Assembly (NCBI GenBank): GCA_964443385.1
Contig: CAYUCO010000032.1
Location: 1-52,598 of the forward strand
Direction of reading: 5' to 3'
From: VFHP01 sp964443385
GTDB taxonomy: Bacteria; Chloroflexota; Dehalococcoidia; Lucifugimonadales; UBA2985
Length of the DNA: 52,598 nucleotides
Made by a program: the position numbers and the translations under genes
In this document: positions 42,493-51,598 of the stretch, piece by piece
How positions within the stretch are numbered: the stretch's first letter is position 1
Layout: each line of letters begins with the position of its first letter
The notes under the pieces: generated by a model
Told to the model about the DNA's origin: nothing
Seen by the model: the letters and a program-made list of their open reading frames with translations, nothing else
Database searches by the model: none

Positions 42493-43503
42493 TTAAGAAA
42501 AATGATCCCATCCGTTTCTACTAACGTAACGTGATTTTGTTCCTGTCTGATCAATTACAGAAACATTTCCAGGAGAATCTTCCACTATTTTTCCTATTAT
42601 TGCAGCGGATTCACCTAACAACTTTAACACATTCAAAACTTGTACGGATGAGCCAGTGAAGATTAATTCATAGTCTTCTCCCCCATTCAAGGCAAACTCA
42701 AAACACTCCTCTTCGCCAAACGATGAAGTCATGAATTCATCCATTGGTATATCTAATCTATTAATTACTGCTCCCACTTGACTGGCTTTACAAAGTTTAG
42801 AGAGATCTCCGGCCAAACCATCACTTACATCCATAGATGTGTTAATACCAAGACCTATCAAATGATCAACCAAATCTAACCTCGGCAATGGATTCAAGTG
42901 GGCCCTGACAAAGTGTTCCCAGTTAGGAATATCGTGAATATTTTGCTTAGACTGTAATATCTGCAATCCTGCTGCAGAACATCCCAAAAAGCCTGTAACC
43001 CCCACCAAATCTCCAGGTTTCGCGGTATCTCTCTGCATAATAGTAGTATCATTTCTTGAAGAACCCATCATAGCAATTGTTACAAATGTAACCGGGGATT
43101 TTACTATATCCCCTCCTACGATTGCACAATCATAATCTGAAGATGCCGAAAGAATACCATTGTAAAGTTCTTCAACGTCTTCAACTCTGGTTTCAGTGTC
43201 AAGTCCTAGGGTAACTACTGCTGAAGTAGGCTTTCCACCCATAGCAGCTATATCACTCAAGTTTACAACCATAGATTTCCATCCCAAGTCTCTCCAAGAC
43301 ATATAGTCATGAGAAAAGTGTACGTTCTCTACCAAAGTGTCTGTAGTCACAAGTTGCTTGTTATATTCGACATTAACTACAGCTGCGTCATCTCCAATAC
43401 CTAAAATCAAGTTACTTCCACTATTTAGTAAAATATTGGAATCGGCAACCATTTTGCCCAGCCGCTCTATCAATCCAAATTCGCCAATTTCCCCTAATCT
43501 CAT
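42493..43503 (-). CDS. thiL: Thiamine-monophosphate kinase
   Basis: ThiL phosphorylates thiamine phosphate to the active diphosphate. The 336-residue PurM-like protein has GEFGLIERLGKM, ILGIGDDAAVV, the substrate loop TTDTLVENVHF, NLSDIAAMGG and MDVSDGLAGDLSKL. A TATAAT ends six bases before the ATG and there is no ribosome site. It leads the thiL-tsaE-tsaB-ndk operon. Confidence 0.95.
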   Translation of the reverse strand: MRLGEIGEFGLIERLGKMVADSNILLNSGSNLILGIGDDAAVVNVEYNKQLVTTDTLVENVHFSHDYMSWRDLGWKSMVVNLSDIAAMGGKPTSAVVTLGLDTETRVEDVEELYNGILSASSDYDCAIVGGDIVKSPVTFVTIAMMGSSRNDTTIMQRDTAKPGDLVGVTGFLGCSAAGLQILQSKQNIHDIPNWEHFVRAHLNPLPRLDLVDHLIGLGINTSMDVSDGLAGDLSKLCKASQVGAVINRLDIPMDEFMTSSFGEEECFEFALNGGEDYELIFTGSSVQVLNVLKLLGESAAIIGKIVEDSPGNVSVIDQTGTKSRYVSRNGWDHFS

Positions 43504-43509
43504 TCAATC

Positions 43510-43539
43510 ATTATACTTTCATGTATTCATCAAATCCAA
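43510..43539 (-). promoter_or_regulatory. Promoter of the thiL operon with leaderless spacing
   Basis: On the minus strand TTGGAT (43534-43539) and a perfect TATAAT (43510-43515) are 18 bases apart. Six bases separate the TATAAT from the thiL ATG. This is the clearest leaderless promoter of the window. Confidence 0.7.
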
Positions 43540-43623
43540 TGGATGTGAAAAATCCGACCCAGAGATCAATTTTACACACGAATTTAATACCGTTGAGACC
43601 ATCAAATAACCATCTTATTACTA

Positions 43624-43652
43624 TTGACACGCACCACGTTACATGATAGATT
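43624..43652 (+). promoter_or_regulatory. Sigma-70-type promoter for the tRNA pair
   Basis: TTGACA (43624-43629) and TAGATT (43647-43652) are 17 bases apart and lie 49 bases before tRNA-Lys. The 198-bp gap from thiL to the tRNA holds no gene. Confidence 0.5.
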
Positions 43653-43701
43653 CCGACTAATTGTATCTGTCTTCTTTTGATACCCGTTATTCGGGTCATG
43701 T

Positions 43702-43774
<73 letters not shown>

Positions 43775-43794
43775 AGAAATCAGTTACTGGTGGT

Positions 43795-43877
43795 GGGGAA
43801 GTGTCGGAATTGGCAGACGAGCATGATTTAGGATCATGTGCCGCTGAGGCGTAGGAGTTCGAGTCTCCTCTTCCCCA
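43795..43877 (+). tRNA. tRNA-Leu (anticodon TAG)
   Basis: Acceptor stem GGGGAAG pairs with CTTCCCC, discriminator A. The anticodon stem CATGA/TCATG encloses loop TTTAGGA, giving anticodon TAG. A long variable arm (TGCCGCTGAGGCGT) marks a class II tRNA. T arm loop TTCGAGT. It begins 20 bases after tRNA-Lys and is probably co-transcribed. CCA is not encoded. Confidence 0.96.
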
Positions 43878-43979
43878 GTAATGTCATAAGAAATCTGTCA
43901 ACCGAAAAGGCGGGTCGGGAATATCGAATATAGCAACAGAAACTCCAAGTAGATTTACAACTAAGTTAAGGAGGGGAAA

Positions 43980-44975
43980 GTGGCAAAACTTCTAGAGGTT
44001 GATGACCTTGCAACTTATTTCTACACTCCCGAGGGAGTAGTAAAGGCAGTAGACGGTATAACGTACGACTTAGAGGAAGGGGAAGTCCTTGCACTAGTTG
44101 GTGAGAGCGGATGCGGAAAAAGTGTTAGCGCACTCTCCTTAATGCGGTTAATAGCCAATCCTGGTTTTAACGTACGTGGAACCGTGAAATTTGATGGAAA
44201 AGATCTTCTCGCATTGTCTGAACCAGAAATGCGCGGTATACGTGGCAATGATATGGCCATGATATTTCAGGAGCCAATGACTTCGCTTAACCCGGTTCTA
44301 ACTATCGGAAGACAACTTACAGAAGCGATCGCTTTGCATTTGGGCTACGATAAGCAACAGTCCATAGACAGAGCTGGTGATCTTCTCGAAATGGTAGGTA
44401 TACCAGAAGGCCGAGGCAGACTCAATGATTATCCACACCAATTTAGTGGAGGTATGAGACAAAGAGTTATGATAGCCATGGCCCTGAGTTGCAATCCCAA
44501 AATGTTAATTGCAGACGAACCAACTACAGCTTTGGACGTAACAATACAAGCCCAGATACTTGAACTTGTACAAGAACTTGGTAAAGAGACAGGAACTTCT
44601 GTATTGATAATTACTCACAACTTGGGAGTAGTCGCAAGATATGCAGACAGAGTAAACGTCATGTATGCCGGAAAGATAATTGAAAGAGGAAGCGCCAGGG
44701 AAATATACGGCAACCCCAGACACCCATACACGATAGGATTGCTGAAATCTGTCCCCAGATTGGATGAAGAAAGAAAAGCACTGTTGGAGCCAATAGAAGG
44801 CCTACCACCAGACCTAATTTTCTTGCCAGAGGGATGTGCCTTCAGGGCAAGATGTCAATATGCAATTGATAGATGTGCCACCGAAATACCTCCTTTGATC
44901 GAGGTAGCGGATGCACATACAGCAGCCTGTTTTGTCTCCGATCAACTAGGTTCAGAATGGGGAGGGAGTAAATAA
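43980..44975 (+). CDS. Oligopeptide/dipeptide-type ABC transporter ATPase (OppD-like)
   Basis: A 331-residue importer ATPase with Walker A GESGCGKS (41-48), ABC signature FSGGMRQR (155-162) and Walker B LIADEPTTALD. The C-terminal oligopeptide motif GCAFRARCQYAIDRC holds the family's conserved cysteines. GTG 43980 follows AAGGAGGGG. No permease or solute-binding gene is next to it. The two tRNAs lie 102 bases upstream. It should pair with the OppF-like gene one base downstream. Substrate unknown. Confidence 0.92.
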   Translation: MAKLLEVDDLATYFYTPEGVVKAVDGITYDLEEGEVLALVGESGCGKSVSALSLMRLIANPGFNVRGTVKFDGKDLLALSEPEMRGIRGNDMAMIFQEPMTSLNPVLTIGRQLTEAIALHLGYDKQQSIDRAGDLLEMVGIPEGRGRLNDYPHQFSGGMRQRVMIAMALSCNPKMLIADEPTTALDVTIQAQILELVQELGKETGTSVLIITHNLGVVARYADRVNVMYAGKIIERGSAREIYGNPRHPYTIGLLKSVPRLDEERKALLEPIEGLPPDLIFLPEGCAFRARCQYAIDRCATEIPPLIEVADAHTAACFVSDQLGSEWGGSK

Positions 44976-44976
44976 A

Positions 44977-46014
44977 ATGGAAGATACAGCCAAGATGCCC
45001 TTAAATGATACCGGAAATTTGGTGGATGTTAAAAATCTCGTCAAATACTTCCCGGTCAGAAAAGGTATAGTGATCCAAAGACACGTCGCTGACGTAAAAG
45101 CAGTGGACGATGTCAGTTTCTTTATAAGGCCCGGAGAAACCTTGGGCATGGTTGGAGAAAGTGGCTGTGGTAAAACCACAGTAGCTCGAACTATGCTACA
45201 GCTTTATAGACCAACTTCAGGTACAGTTGAATTTCAAGGTCAGGATCTAGCTACACTTAAAGGTAGAGCCCTTCGTGATGCAAGACGTGAAATGCAAATG
45301 ATATTTCAGGATCCGTACGGTTCTCTCAACCCAAGAATGAACTGTGGAAATATTATTGGGGAACCACTGATAGTACACAAACTGACCAGAAGTAGAAACG
45401 AATACAGGGACCAAGTAGCAGAACTCCTTACTACAGTAGGTCTAGCACCATACATGGCAAGTCGTTTCCCACACGAATTCAGCGGTGGACAGAGACAGAG
45501 AATCGGTGTGGCTAGAGCACTGGCAGTGAGACCAAGCTTCATAGCGTGCGATGAGCCGGTATCGGCACTTGACGTGTCAATTCAAGCACAGCTTATAAAC
45601 CTTCTTGAAGAATTACAAGCTTCATTCAATTTAACATACCTATTCGTTGCCCATGACTTGTCAGTTGTTCGTCACATAAGTGACAGAATAGTAGTTATGT
45701 ACCTTGGTAAAATAGCTGAAATAGCTACTAGAGATGAGTTATATGCTAATCCACTTCATCCATACACACAGGCTCTCCTATCAGCGGTACCTATACCAGA
45801 CCCTGTAATTGAAGCAACAAGAAACAGAATCCTTCTTTCAGGCGACGTACCCAGCCCGCTACGACCACCTCCAGGGTGTGTGTTTAACCCAAGGTGCCAG
45901 TCAGTAGGAGACGATTGCGCAGGAACTCACCTAGAAGGTTTAACCAACGAGGCCGGAGTACCGGATCTGAGGGAAGTTTCACCTGACCATTGGGTCTCCT
46001 GTATAAAAGTATAG
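44977..46014 (+). CDS. Oligopeptide/dipeptide-type ABC transporter ATPase (OppF-like)
   Basis: The second ATPase of the pair, 345 residues, with Walker A GESGCGKT (60-67), signature FSGGQRQR, Walker B IACDEPVSALD and the C-terminal GCVFNPRCQSVGDDC. It begins one base after the OppD-like stop. A strong terminator follows, so the operon ends here without membrane components. The pair must serve permeases encoded elsewhere. Confidence 0.92.
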   Translation: MEDTAKMPLNDTGNLVDVKNLVKYFPVRKGIVIQRHVADVKAVDDVSFFIRPGETLGMVGESGCGKTTVARTMLQLYRPTSGTVEFQGQDLATLKGRALRDARREMQMIFQDPYGSLNPRMNCGNIIGEPLIVHKLTRSRNEYRDQVAELLTTVGLAPYMASRFPHEFSGGQRQRIGVARALAVRPSFIACDEPVSALDVSIQAQLINLLEELQASFNLTYLFVAHDLSVVRHISDRIVVMYLGKIAEIATRDELYANPLHPYTQALLSAVPIPDPVIEATRNRILLSGDVPSPLRPPPGCVFNPRCQSVGDDCAGTHLEGLTNEAGVPDLREVSPDHWVSCIKV

Positions 46015-46040
46015 CAACGATATACTGATATATTGATAAA

Positions 46041-46076
46041 AAAGAAGAGGTGGTTAAGCCACCTCTTCTTTTTTTT
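46041..46076. terminator. Strong bidirectional Rho-independent terminator
   Basis: GAAGAGGTGG (46044-46053) and CCACCTCTTC pair perfectly across a five-base loop. An A-run and a T-run flank the stem and extend the pairing. It lies 26 bases after the OppF-like stop and isolates lepA. Confidence 0.95.
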
Positions 46077-46131
46077 ATGCGTATTGCACCCTATATATTT
46101 AGTTAAATAGCTGTGCTAGGATAATCTCGAT

Positions 46132-47961
46132 ATGAAAACCGACCACATAAGGAATTTCTCCATCATAGCCCATATAGATCACGGCAAGTCAACATTAGCT
46201 GATAGATTACTGGAAATAACTGGAACTGTCAGTTCCCGAGATATGACAGAACAAATCATGGATCAAATGGAGTTAGAGAGAGAAAGAGGTATAACAATTA
46301 AAGGTAAGGCTGTGAAAATGTCTTACGACAGACAAGGATCGCATTTTCAGTTAAATCTGATAGATACTCCAGGTAATGTAGATTTTGGATATGAAGTCTC
46401 TAGAGCCTTAGCAGCTTGCGAAGGAGCTATTCTGGTTGTAGACGCAACACAAGGAATACAGGCTCAAACACTTGCCAACGTGTATTTAGCATTGGAACAT
46501 GATATGACGATAATACCCGTAGTTAATAAAATAGACCTGCAAGTAGCTCAGCCTGCCAGAGTTTCCTTAGAACTACAGCAAGCCTTCGGATTCACTGATG
46601 AAGAAATTATATTTGTTTCTGCCAAAGACGGATCCGGTATAGAAGATTTATTGCAAGCCATTATCGAAAGAATCCCACCTCCTAAGACAGAATCTGACGA
46701 ATTAAGAGCCTTAGTCTTCGACTCTAATTACGATCCGTATAAAGGTGTAGTTGCGTATGTGCGATTATTTGACGGTCATATAGAAAAAGGTTCCCAAATG
46801 TTAATGATGGCGACGGGTTCCAAAGCCGACATTCTAGAAGTGGGAAACTTTCTTCCTAGACCCACTCAAACTTCCGTATTGGCTGCGGGGGAAGTCGGAT
46901 ATATAGCAACCGGTTTAAAAAATGTTCGGGAATGTAGAGTCGGAGATACCCTAACATTAACAAGCAATCCTGCAACTAAATCCCTCCCAGGATATCAACC
47001 TCTAAAACCTATGGTCTTTGCTGGGCTTTATCCATCAGATGGGGATGAATATCTGGTTTTAAGAACCGCTTTGGAAAAATTACAACTAAATGACGCTGCT
47101 CTAGTTTACGAACCAGAAACAAGTGCTGCATTGGGCTTTGGTTTCAGATGTGGATTTCTGGGACTTTTGCATATGGAAATAGTTCAAGAAAGATTAGAAA
47201 GAGAATATGGTTTAAATTTGCTGATAACTGCTCCCAGTGTTAGATATAGTGTTATTAAAACAGATGGTGAAGAAATAGAAGTTGATAGCCCAGCAAAACT
47301 TCCTCCAACTCACCTGATAACAGAAATGAAAGAGCCCATACTGTCGCTTAATATAGTTGTCCCTTCTAAATTCATAGGGCCGGTTATGGAAATAGTGACA
47401 GCAAAACGGGGTGAATTCGTCAGAATGGAATATCTCCAAAACAACGCGTTTGATGAATCAGACACGGATTCATCCGAATCTAGGGTGCTTTTGGAATACA
47501 AAGCACCTTTGTCGGAAATATTAATGGATTTTTACGATCAACTTAAATCCAGAACGCATGGATATGCTTCAATGGATTATTCCATTTTTGGATATAAATC
47601 CGCTCCATTGGTTAAACTCGACATACTAGTGAACAATCAACCAGTCGACGCACTCTCCCTCATAGTTCATAAGGAAAAATCTCTCCAACAGGGTAAAACC
47701 CTAGTAGAACGTCTAAAAACCTTAATCCCTAGACAAATGTTTGAAGTGCCGGTTCAAGCTGCAATCGGCAACCGTGTCATATCTAGGGAAACTATACGAG
47801 CCCTCAGGAAAAATGTGCTGGCAAAGTGCTATGGCGGAGATATTACAAGGAAGAGAAAATTATTAGAGAAACAGGCTGAAGGCAAGAAACGCATGAAAAG
47901 GGTCGGGAATGTAGAGATACCTCAAGAAGCTTTTCTAGCAATCCTGCAACTAGACAGATGA
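46132..47961 (+). CDS. lepA: Elongation factor 4 (LepA)
   Basis: LepA is a ribosome-binding GTPase linked to back-translocation and 30S assembly. The 609 residues have G1 AHIDHGKST (13-21), RGITIKGKAV, DTPGNVDF, NKIDLQ and the LepA-specific C-terminal region ending GKKRMKRVGNVEIPQEAF. Length is standard. GATAAT lies six bases before the ATG. An AGGA ten bases before the ATG overlaps it, so a leaderless message is likely but not certain. Confidence 0.97.
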   Translation: MKTDHIRNFSIIAHIDHGKSTLADRLLEITGTVSSRDMTEQIMDQMELERERGITIKGKAVKMSYDRQGSHFQLNLIDTPGNVDFGYEVSRALAACEGAILVVDATQGIQAQTLANVYLALEHDMTIIPVVNKIDLQVAQPARVSLELQQAFGFTDEEIIFVSAKDGSGIEDLLQAIIERIPPPKTESDELRALVFDSNYDPYKGVVAYVRLFDGHIEKGSQMLMMATGSKADILEVGNFLPRPTQTSVLAAGEVGYIATGLKNVRECRVGDTLTLTSNPATKSLPGYQPLKPMVFAGLYPSDGDEYLVLRTALEKLQLNDAALVYEPETSAALGFGFRCGFLGLLHMEIVQERLEREYGLNLLITAPSVRYSVIKTDGEEIEVDSPAKLPPTHLITEMKEPILSLNIVVPSKFIGPVMEIVTAKRGEFVRMEYLQNNAFDESDTDSSESRVLLEYKAPLSEILMDFYDQLKSRTHGYASMDYSIFGYKSAPLVKLDILVNNQPVDALSLIVHKEKSLQQGKTLVERLKTLIPRQMFEVPVQAAIGNRVISRETIRALRKNVLAKCYGGDITRKRKLLEKQAEGKKRMKRVGNVEIPQEAFLAILQLDR

Positions 47962-48081
47962 TTATCAAACCTCAATCATTAGAACTTTTGTAATAACCCA
48001 CAACACAGTGCCTGCAAGCACATATCCAACCAATAGTGTAGAATTATGGTCCTATATATGTAACTTCGAGAAACTATAATT

Positions 48082-48894
48082 ATGCCATCACTATACATAG
48101 TATCCACCCCGATAGGAAACTTGGAAGACATAACTTTACGAGCTATACGCGTTTTGAGTGAGGTAGACATAATTGCTGCGGAAGACACTAGGATTACACG
48201 TAAACTACTTTCTCACTATAAAATCCACACTCGGGTTACTAGCTATAACGAGCACAACAAATTTTTGAAAATACCTAGGCTTGTAGGTTCTTTATCAAAA
48301 ATGGATATAGCTCTGGTATCCGATGCAGGCACCCCAACAATTAACGATCCAGGAGTAGAACTAGTAAGAGCTGTCATCAAAGAAGGTTTCGAAGTTGTTC
48401 CCATACCGGGACCATCAGCAGTAACAACCGCCCTATCGGTATCAGCATTCTCCGGTAAACAATTCCTGTCCTTAGGATTCTTACCAAACAAAAAATCGGA
48501 ACGGAAAACGTTCCTGAAAAAAATAGAAAGTACTGAATACACCACTGTATTCTTTGAGGCACCCCACAGATTAAAACAAACTTTAAAGGAACTAAGTGAA
48601 GTAATAGGAGACAGAAACATCACTGTATTAAGAGAGGCAACTAAATACTTTGAAGAAATATTCTATGGTACCGTGGCAAACTGCGAAATACATTTCGGTA
48701 ATCCAAAAGGTGAATTCACAGTAGTAATAGAGGGATCAACACAAAAAGAACATATATCTGACACTGACATTATCTCAATGTTAACCGAGCTTTTGAAAGA
48801 AGGCGTTTCAATGAAGGACGCAAGAGAAACGCTAGCTCGAGAAATCAATATAAGTAAACGAGATTTATATAGACTGTCCCTGTCTATGAAGTAG
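48082..48894 (+). CDS. rsmI: 16S rRNA 2'-O-ribose C1402 methyltransferase RsmI
   Basis: RsmI methylates the 2'-OH of C1402 in 16S rRNA using SAM. The 270-residue tetrapyrrole-methylase-fold protein has STPIGNLEDITLRAI, AAEDTRITRKLL, VSDAGTPTINDPG and the PIPGPSAVTTALS loop. The C-terminal quarter is a small helical domain. It stands between lepA and rplU. The 120-bp gap before it holds no recognised signal apart from AT-rich promoter-like sequence. Confidence 0.96.
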   Translation: MPSLYIVSTPIGNLEDITLRAIRVLSEVDIIAAEDTRITRKLLSHYKIHTRVTSYNEHNKFLKIPRLVGSLSKMDIALVSDAGTPTINDPGVELVRAVIKEGFEVVPIPGPSAVTTALSVSAFSGKQFLSLGFLPNKKSERKTFLKKIESTEYTTVFFEAPHRLKQTLKELSEVIGDRNITVLREATKYFEEIFYGTVANCEIHFGNPKGEFTVVIEGSTQKEHISDTDIISMLTELLKEGVSMKDARETLAREINISKRDLYRLSLSMK

Positions 48895-48987
48895 AAGTCT
48901 AATTACAGGACAAATTACATTAATCAATATATACACTTAAGTACCGCAATTCCTGCCGACATTAGTCAAAGAGTTGCCAAAAACTAT

Positions 48988-49016
48988 TTGACATCTAAAC
49001 CAGTCTGCCATACAAT
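48988..49016 (+). promoter_or_regulatory. Near-consensus promoter of rplU-rpmA
   Basis: TTGACA (48988-48993) and TACAAT (49011-49016) are exactly 17 bases apart. The predicted +1 is about six bases before the rplU ATG, leaving almost no leader and no room for a ribosomal-protein leader RNA. Confidence 0.75.
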
Positions 49017-49028
49017 CGACGGGTTGTC

Positions 49029-49451
49029 ATGGAATACGCCGTAATAAATACCGGAGGGAAACAATATACTGTCTATCCTGGGTCTAGTATTCAGGTAGAG
49101 AAACTTCCGCGCGAAGAAGAAGAAAATTTTGAAATAAATGAAATTTTATTGGTGTCCAAGGATGGTAAACTCAAAGTTGGCAATCCCCTGGTAGATGGAG
49201 CGTCAGTTAAGGCACAAATTGTAGAAAATGGCAGAGGCAAGAAGATTACTGTCCTTAAATACAAACCCAAAATCAGATACAAGAAAAAGATTGGACATAG
49301 ACAGCCCTATACCGAACTCAGGATTACCGAAATATTAAGTGGTGACGAAGCTCCAACAAAGAAACGAACTACCCGAACCACTGCTACAAAAAGTAGTTCC
49401 CCAAAGACCACTACGACAAGAACCAGAAGGAAGAAAACAGATGGCACATAA
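49029..49451 (+). CDS. rplU: Large ribosomal subunit protein bL21, extended tail
   Basis: bL21 binds 23S rRNA early in 50S assembly. Residues 1-103 match the normal protein (YAVINTGGKQYTVYPG, VENGRGKKITVLKYKPK, RYKKKIGHRQPYT). A further 37 residues form a Lys/Arg/Thr/Ser-rich tail, probably disordered and RNA-binding. The coding end overlaps rpmA by 11 bases. No clear ribosome site precedes the ATG. Confidence 0.95.
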   Translation: MEYAVINTGGKQYTVYPGSSIQVEKLPREEEENFEINEILLVSKDGKLKVGNPLVDGASVKAQIVENGRGKKITVLKYKPKIRYKKKIGHRQPYTELRITEILSGDEAPTKKRTTRTTATKSSSPKTTTTRTRRKKTDGT

Positions 49452-49701
49452 AAAAGGTGGCGGTAGCAGCCGCAATGGGAGAGACAGCAGATCTCAGCGA
49501 CTTGGAGTAAAAAGATATGATGGACAACTGGTAACAGCCGGATCCATAATAGTAAGACAACGTGGAACAAGAATTAGATCCGGGAACAATGTGGGAGTAG
49601 GTAGAGACCATACTCTGTTTGCATTGACTGATGGTCATGTGAAATTTGAACAAGACACCAAATTGAAGAAACAAGTAAGTGTCTACCCTCAGAAAGTATA
49701 A
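49441..49701 (+). CDS. rpmA: Large ribosomal subunit protein bL27
   Basis: bL27 sits near the peptidyl transferase centre. From ATG 49441 the protein is 86 residues: MAHKKGGGSSRNGRDS at the start, then GVKRYDGQLV and RQRGTRIRSGNNVGVGRDHTLF. The N terminus needs no processing, unlike Firmicutes forms. The frame extends upstream within rplU but those residues are not part of bL27. AAGGAAG lies upstream, inside the rplU tail. Confidence 0.97.
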   Translation: MAHKKGGGSSRNGRDSRSQRLGVKRYDGQLVTAGSIIVRQRGTRIRSGNNVGVGRDHTLFALTDGHVKFEQDTKLKKQVSVYPQKV

Positions 49702-49715
49702 AAGGCTATACAAAA

Positions 49716-49919
49716 TTGAAAACAGAAATACATCCTACTTATTATCCAGAGGCGCAAGTTTCTTGCACATGTGGAAATTCTTTCACTGTTGGTTCAACTA
49801 AACCCACATTGAAAGTGGAAATCTGCAGCAAGTGTCACCCATACTTTACCGGGGAACAACGCATAATAGACACAGAGGGTCGTGTCGAACGCATGAAACG
49901 CCGTTTCAACTTAGATTAA
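49716..49919 (+). CDS. rpmE: Large ribosomal subunit protein bL31, zinc-binding form
   Basis: A 67-residue bL31 with four cysteines, Cys17, Cys19, Cys37 and Cys40, forming the zinc ribbon of the C+ type. It has MKTEIHPTYYPEAQV at the start and KCHPYFTGEQRIIDTEGRVERM. The start is TTG 49716 with AAAGG about 10 bases upstream. It follows rpmA by 14 bases. Confidence 0.96.
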   Translation: MKTEIHPTYYPEAQVSCTCGNSFTVGSTKPTLKVEICSKCHPYFTGEQRIIDTEGRVERMKRRFNLD

Positions 49920-49983
49920 TTCCAGTTGTTCAATCTTCAACCATCTCCTGTTTCGTAACTGCACGAAAGTATAGAGTCACTTA

Positions 49984-50892
49984 ATGAAAGGCCAGTATTC
50001 ATTGGAAAAACGTATCACATACGGTGGCCAAGCAGTTATTGAAGGAGTAATGATCAGAGGACAATCTCACTACTCTCTGGCAGTTAGAAAACCTAACGGT
50101 GAGATAGCAACAGAATATGAAAAACTCAACACGTTCTACACAGGCGCACTCAGAAAAATACCGTTAGCAAGAGGCGTTGTGGTTCTCATAGAGTCCATGC
50201 TTATAGGAATTAAAACCCTAGGTAGATCCGCGAATATAGCATTGGAAGAAGAGGATCAGGAAATTACTGGTTGGTCTATGGCAATCATGCTATTCCTATC
50301 AATAGGCTTCGGAGTTGGTCTGTTCTTCATCGCTCCATTGCTAGCAGTAAGGTCTCTGGACGCACATATCGAGTCAGATGGGGTAAGTAATTTTGCAGAG
50401 GGTATATTAAGATTAGCAATTTTCTTGGCTTACATATTCCTTATTGGACAGTTCAAAGATATAAAAAGAGTGTTTGCATATCACGGAGCAGAACACATGA
50501 CAGTACACGCGTATGAACATGGACTAGACCTAGAAACCAAAAATGTCAGGCAATTTCCAACAGCTCATAATCGTTGTGGCACTGCCTTTCTACTGACAGT
50601 AATGATGGTTGCAATAGTAGTTTTTACTTTTGTAGGAAGACCATCAATTGTTGTCAGCATCGCATCCAGAGTTGTTTTGGTGCCGATAATAGCCGGTATA
50701 AGTTATGAGATTATAAGGATTAGCGGGTTTTACAATAACAATCCACTTGTAAAGTTAATAGCTTATCCAAGCCTTGCATTACAATCTCTTACAACAAGAC
50801 AACCTGACGACCAACAAATAGAAGTAGCAATCGCCGCTATGAACAAAGCCATAGATGTAGACAAGGAAAACAAAGAAGCCAGAAAATCATAG
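49984..50892 (+). CDS. DUF1385 family membrane protein
   Basis: A 302-residue membrane protein with the DUF1385 opening YGGQAVIEGVMIRG and IPLARGVVVLIESM. At least four hydrophobic segments are visible (about 97-117, 140-157, 205-222 and 226-245). AYHGAEHMTVHAYEHG and FPTAHNRCGTAFLL are conserved His-rich loops of the family. Position after rpmE is common for this family. Function is unknown. TATAGA ends eight bases before the ATG, with no good ribosome site. Confidence 0.88.
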   Translation: MKGQYSLEKRITYGGQAVIEGVMIRGQSHYSLAVRKPNGEIATEYEKLNTFYTGALRKIPLARGVVVLIESMLIGIKTLGRSANIALEEEDQEITGWSMAIMLFLSIGFGVGLFFIAPLLAVRSLDAHIESDGVSNFAEGILRLAIFLAYIFLIGQFKDIKRVFAYHGAEHMTVHAYEHGLDLETKNVRQFPTAHNRCGTAFLLTVMMVAIVVFTFVGRPSIVVSIASRVVLVPIIAGISYEIIRISGFYNNNPLVKLIAYPSLALQSLTTRQPDDQQIEVAIAAMNKAIDVDKENKEARKS

Positions 50893-50897
50893 GCTTA

Positions 50898-51512
50898 CTA
50901 CTTTTTTCTATCCTCTAACTCTTTCCAAACCTCAGATAGACTTACATCAGATGCAACCATTAGGACCAAGGTGTGATATAACATATCTGCTATTTCATTA
51001 GGTAGATTTTTCTTATCACCAGTAGCACCAGCTAGCGCTGACTCACCGGCTTCTTCTATAACTTTTTGTGATATACGCCCAATACCCTGATCAAATAAGC
51101 TTGTAGTATAACTACCGCTAGGCCTATCCATTTTGCGTTGCTCAATAATGGAGTACAGGTCCTCAAGTATTTCTGACCCGGAATCCACGATATCGTATTT
51201 ATCTTCAGCGTCAAATTCTACAAAAAAACAGGATTCTGCACCTGTATGACAAGCAGGACCAGTAGGATCAACTTTTAACAACAAGGTGTCTCCGTCACAG
51301 TCCAATAGAATATTTTTCAATTTAAGAAAATTACCTGAAGTTTCACCCTTGTGCCATAACATATCTCTAGAACGACTGTAAAACCAAACCTCATCCTTCT
51401 CAATGGTCAACTTTAATGATTCTGGGCTCATATATGCCATCATAAGAACTTTGTTTGTACTGTCGTCTTGGACAATTGCAGGTATTAAACCATTTCTATC
51501 CAGTTTTATCAT
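50898..51512 (-). CDS. hisIE: Bifunctional phosphoribosyl-AMP cyclohydrolase/phosphoribosyl-ATP pyrophosphatase
   Basis: This enzyme does steps two and three of histidine synthesis. The HisI half (1 to about 110) has WFYSRSRDMLWHKGETSGN and the metal-binding DCDGDT and PACHTGAESCFF. The HisE half (about 112-204) has SYTTSLFDQGIGRISQKVIEEAGES and NEIADMLYHTLVL. ATG 51512 is preferred over the TTG one codon upstream, with AGGA at suitable distance. It lies 86 bases downstream of hisF. The gap to the convergent DUF1385 gene is only five bases. Confidence 0.96.
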   Translation of the reverse strand: MIKLDRNGLIPAIVQDDSTNKVLMMAYMSPESLKLTIEKDEVWFYSRSRDMLWHKGETSGNFLKLKNILLDCDGDTLLLKVDPTGPACHTGAESCFFVEFDAEDKYDIVDSGSEILEDLYSIIEQRKMDRPSGSYTTSLFDQGIGRISQKVIEEAGESALAGATGDKKNLPNEIADMLYHTLVLMVASDVSLSEVWKELEDRKK

Positions 51513-51598
51513 CAAAAATATCCTATCCTAAATATTTCAAAGTAATTATACTGTCATCCAATCTCCGTAATCAGTCATTGGATAATAAAACAAGGTTA

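Noticed and set aside
49339..49440. Upstream extension of the rpmA frame that would give a 120-residue protein
   Set aside because: The first 34 residues lie within the rplU tail in another frame. bL27 proper starts at MAHKKGGG (49441) with its own ribosome site.
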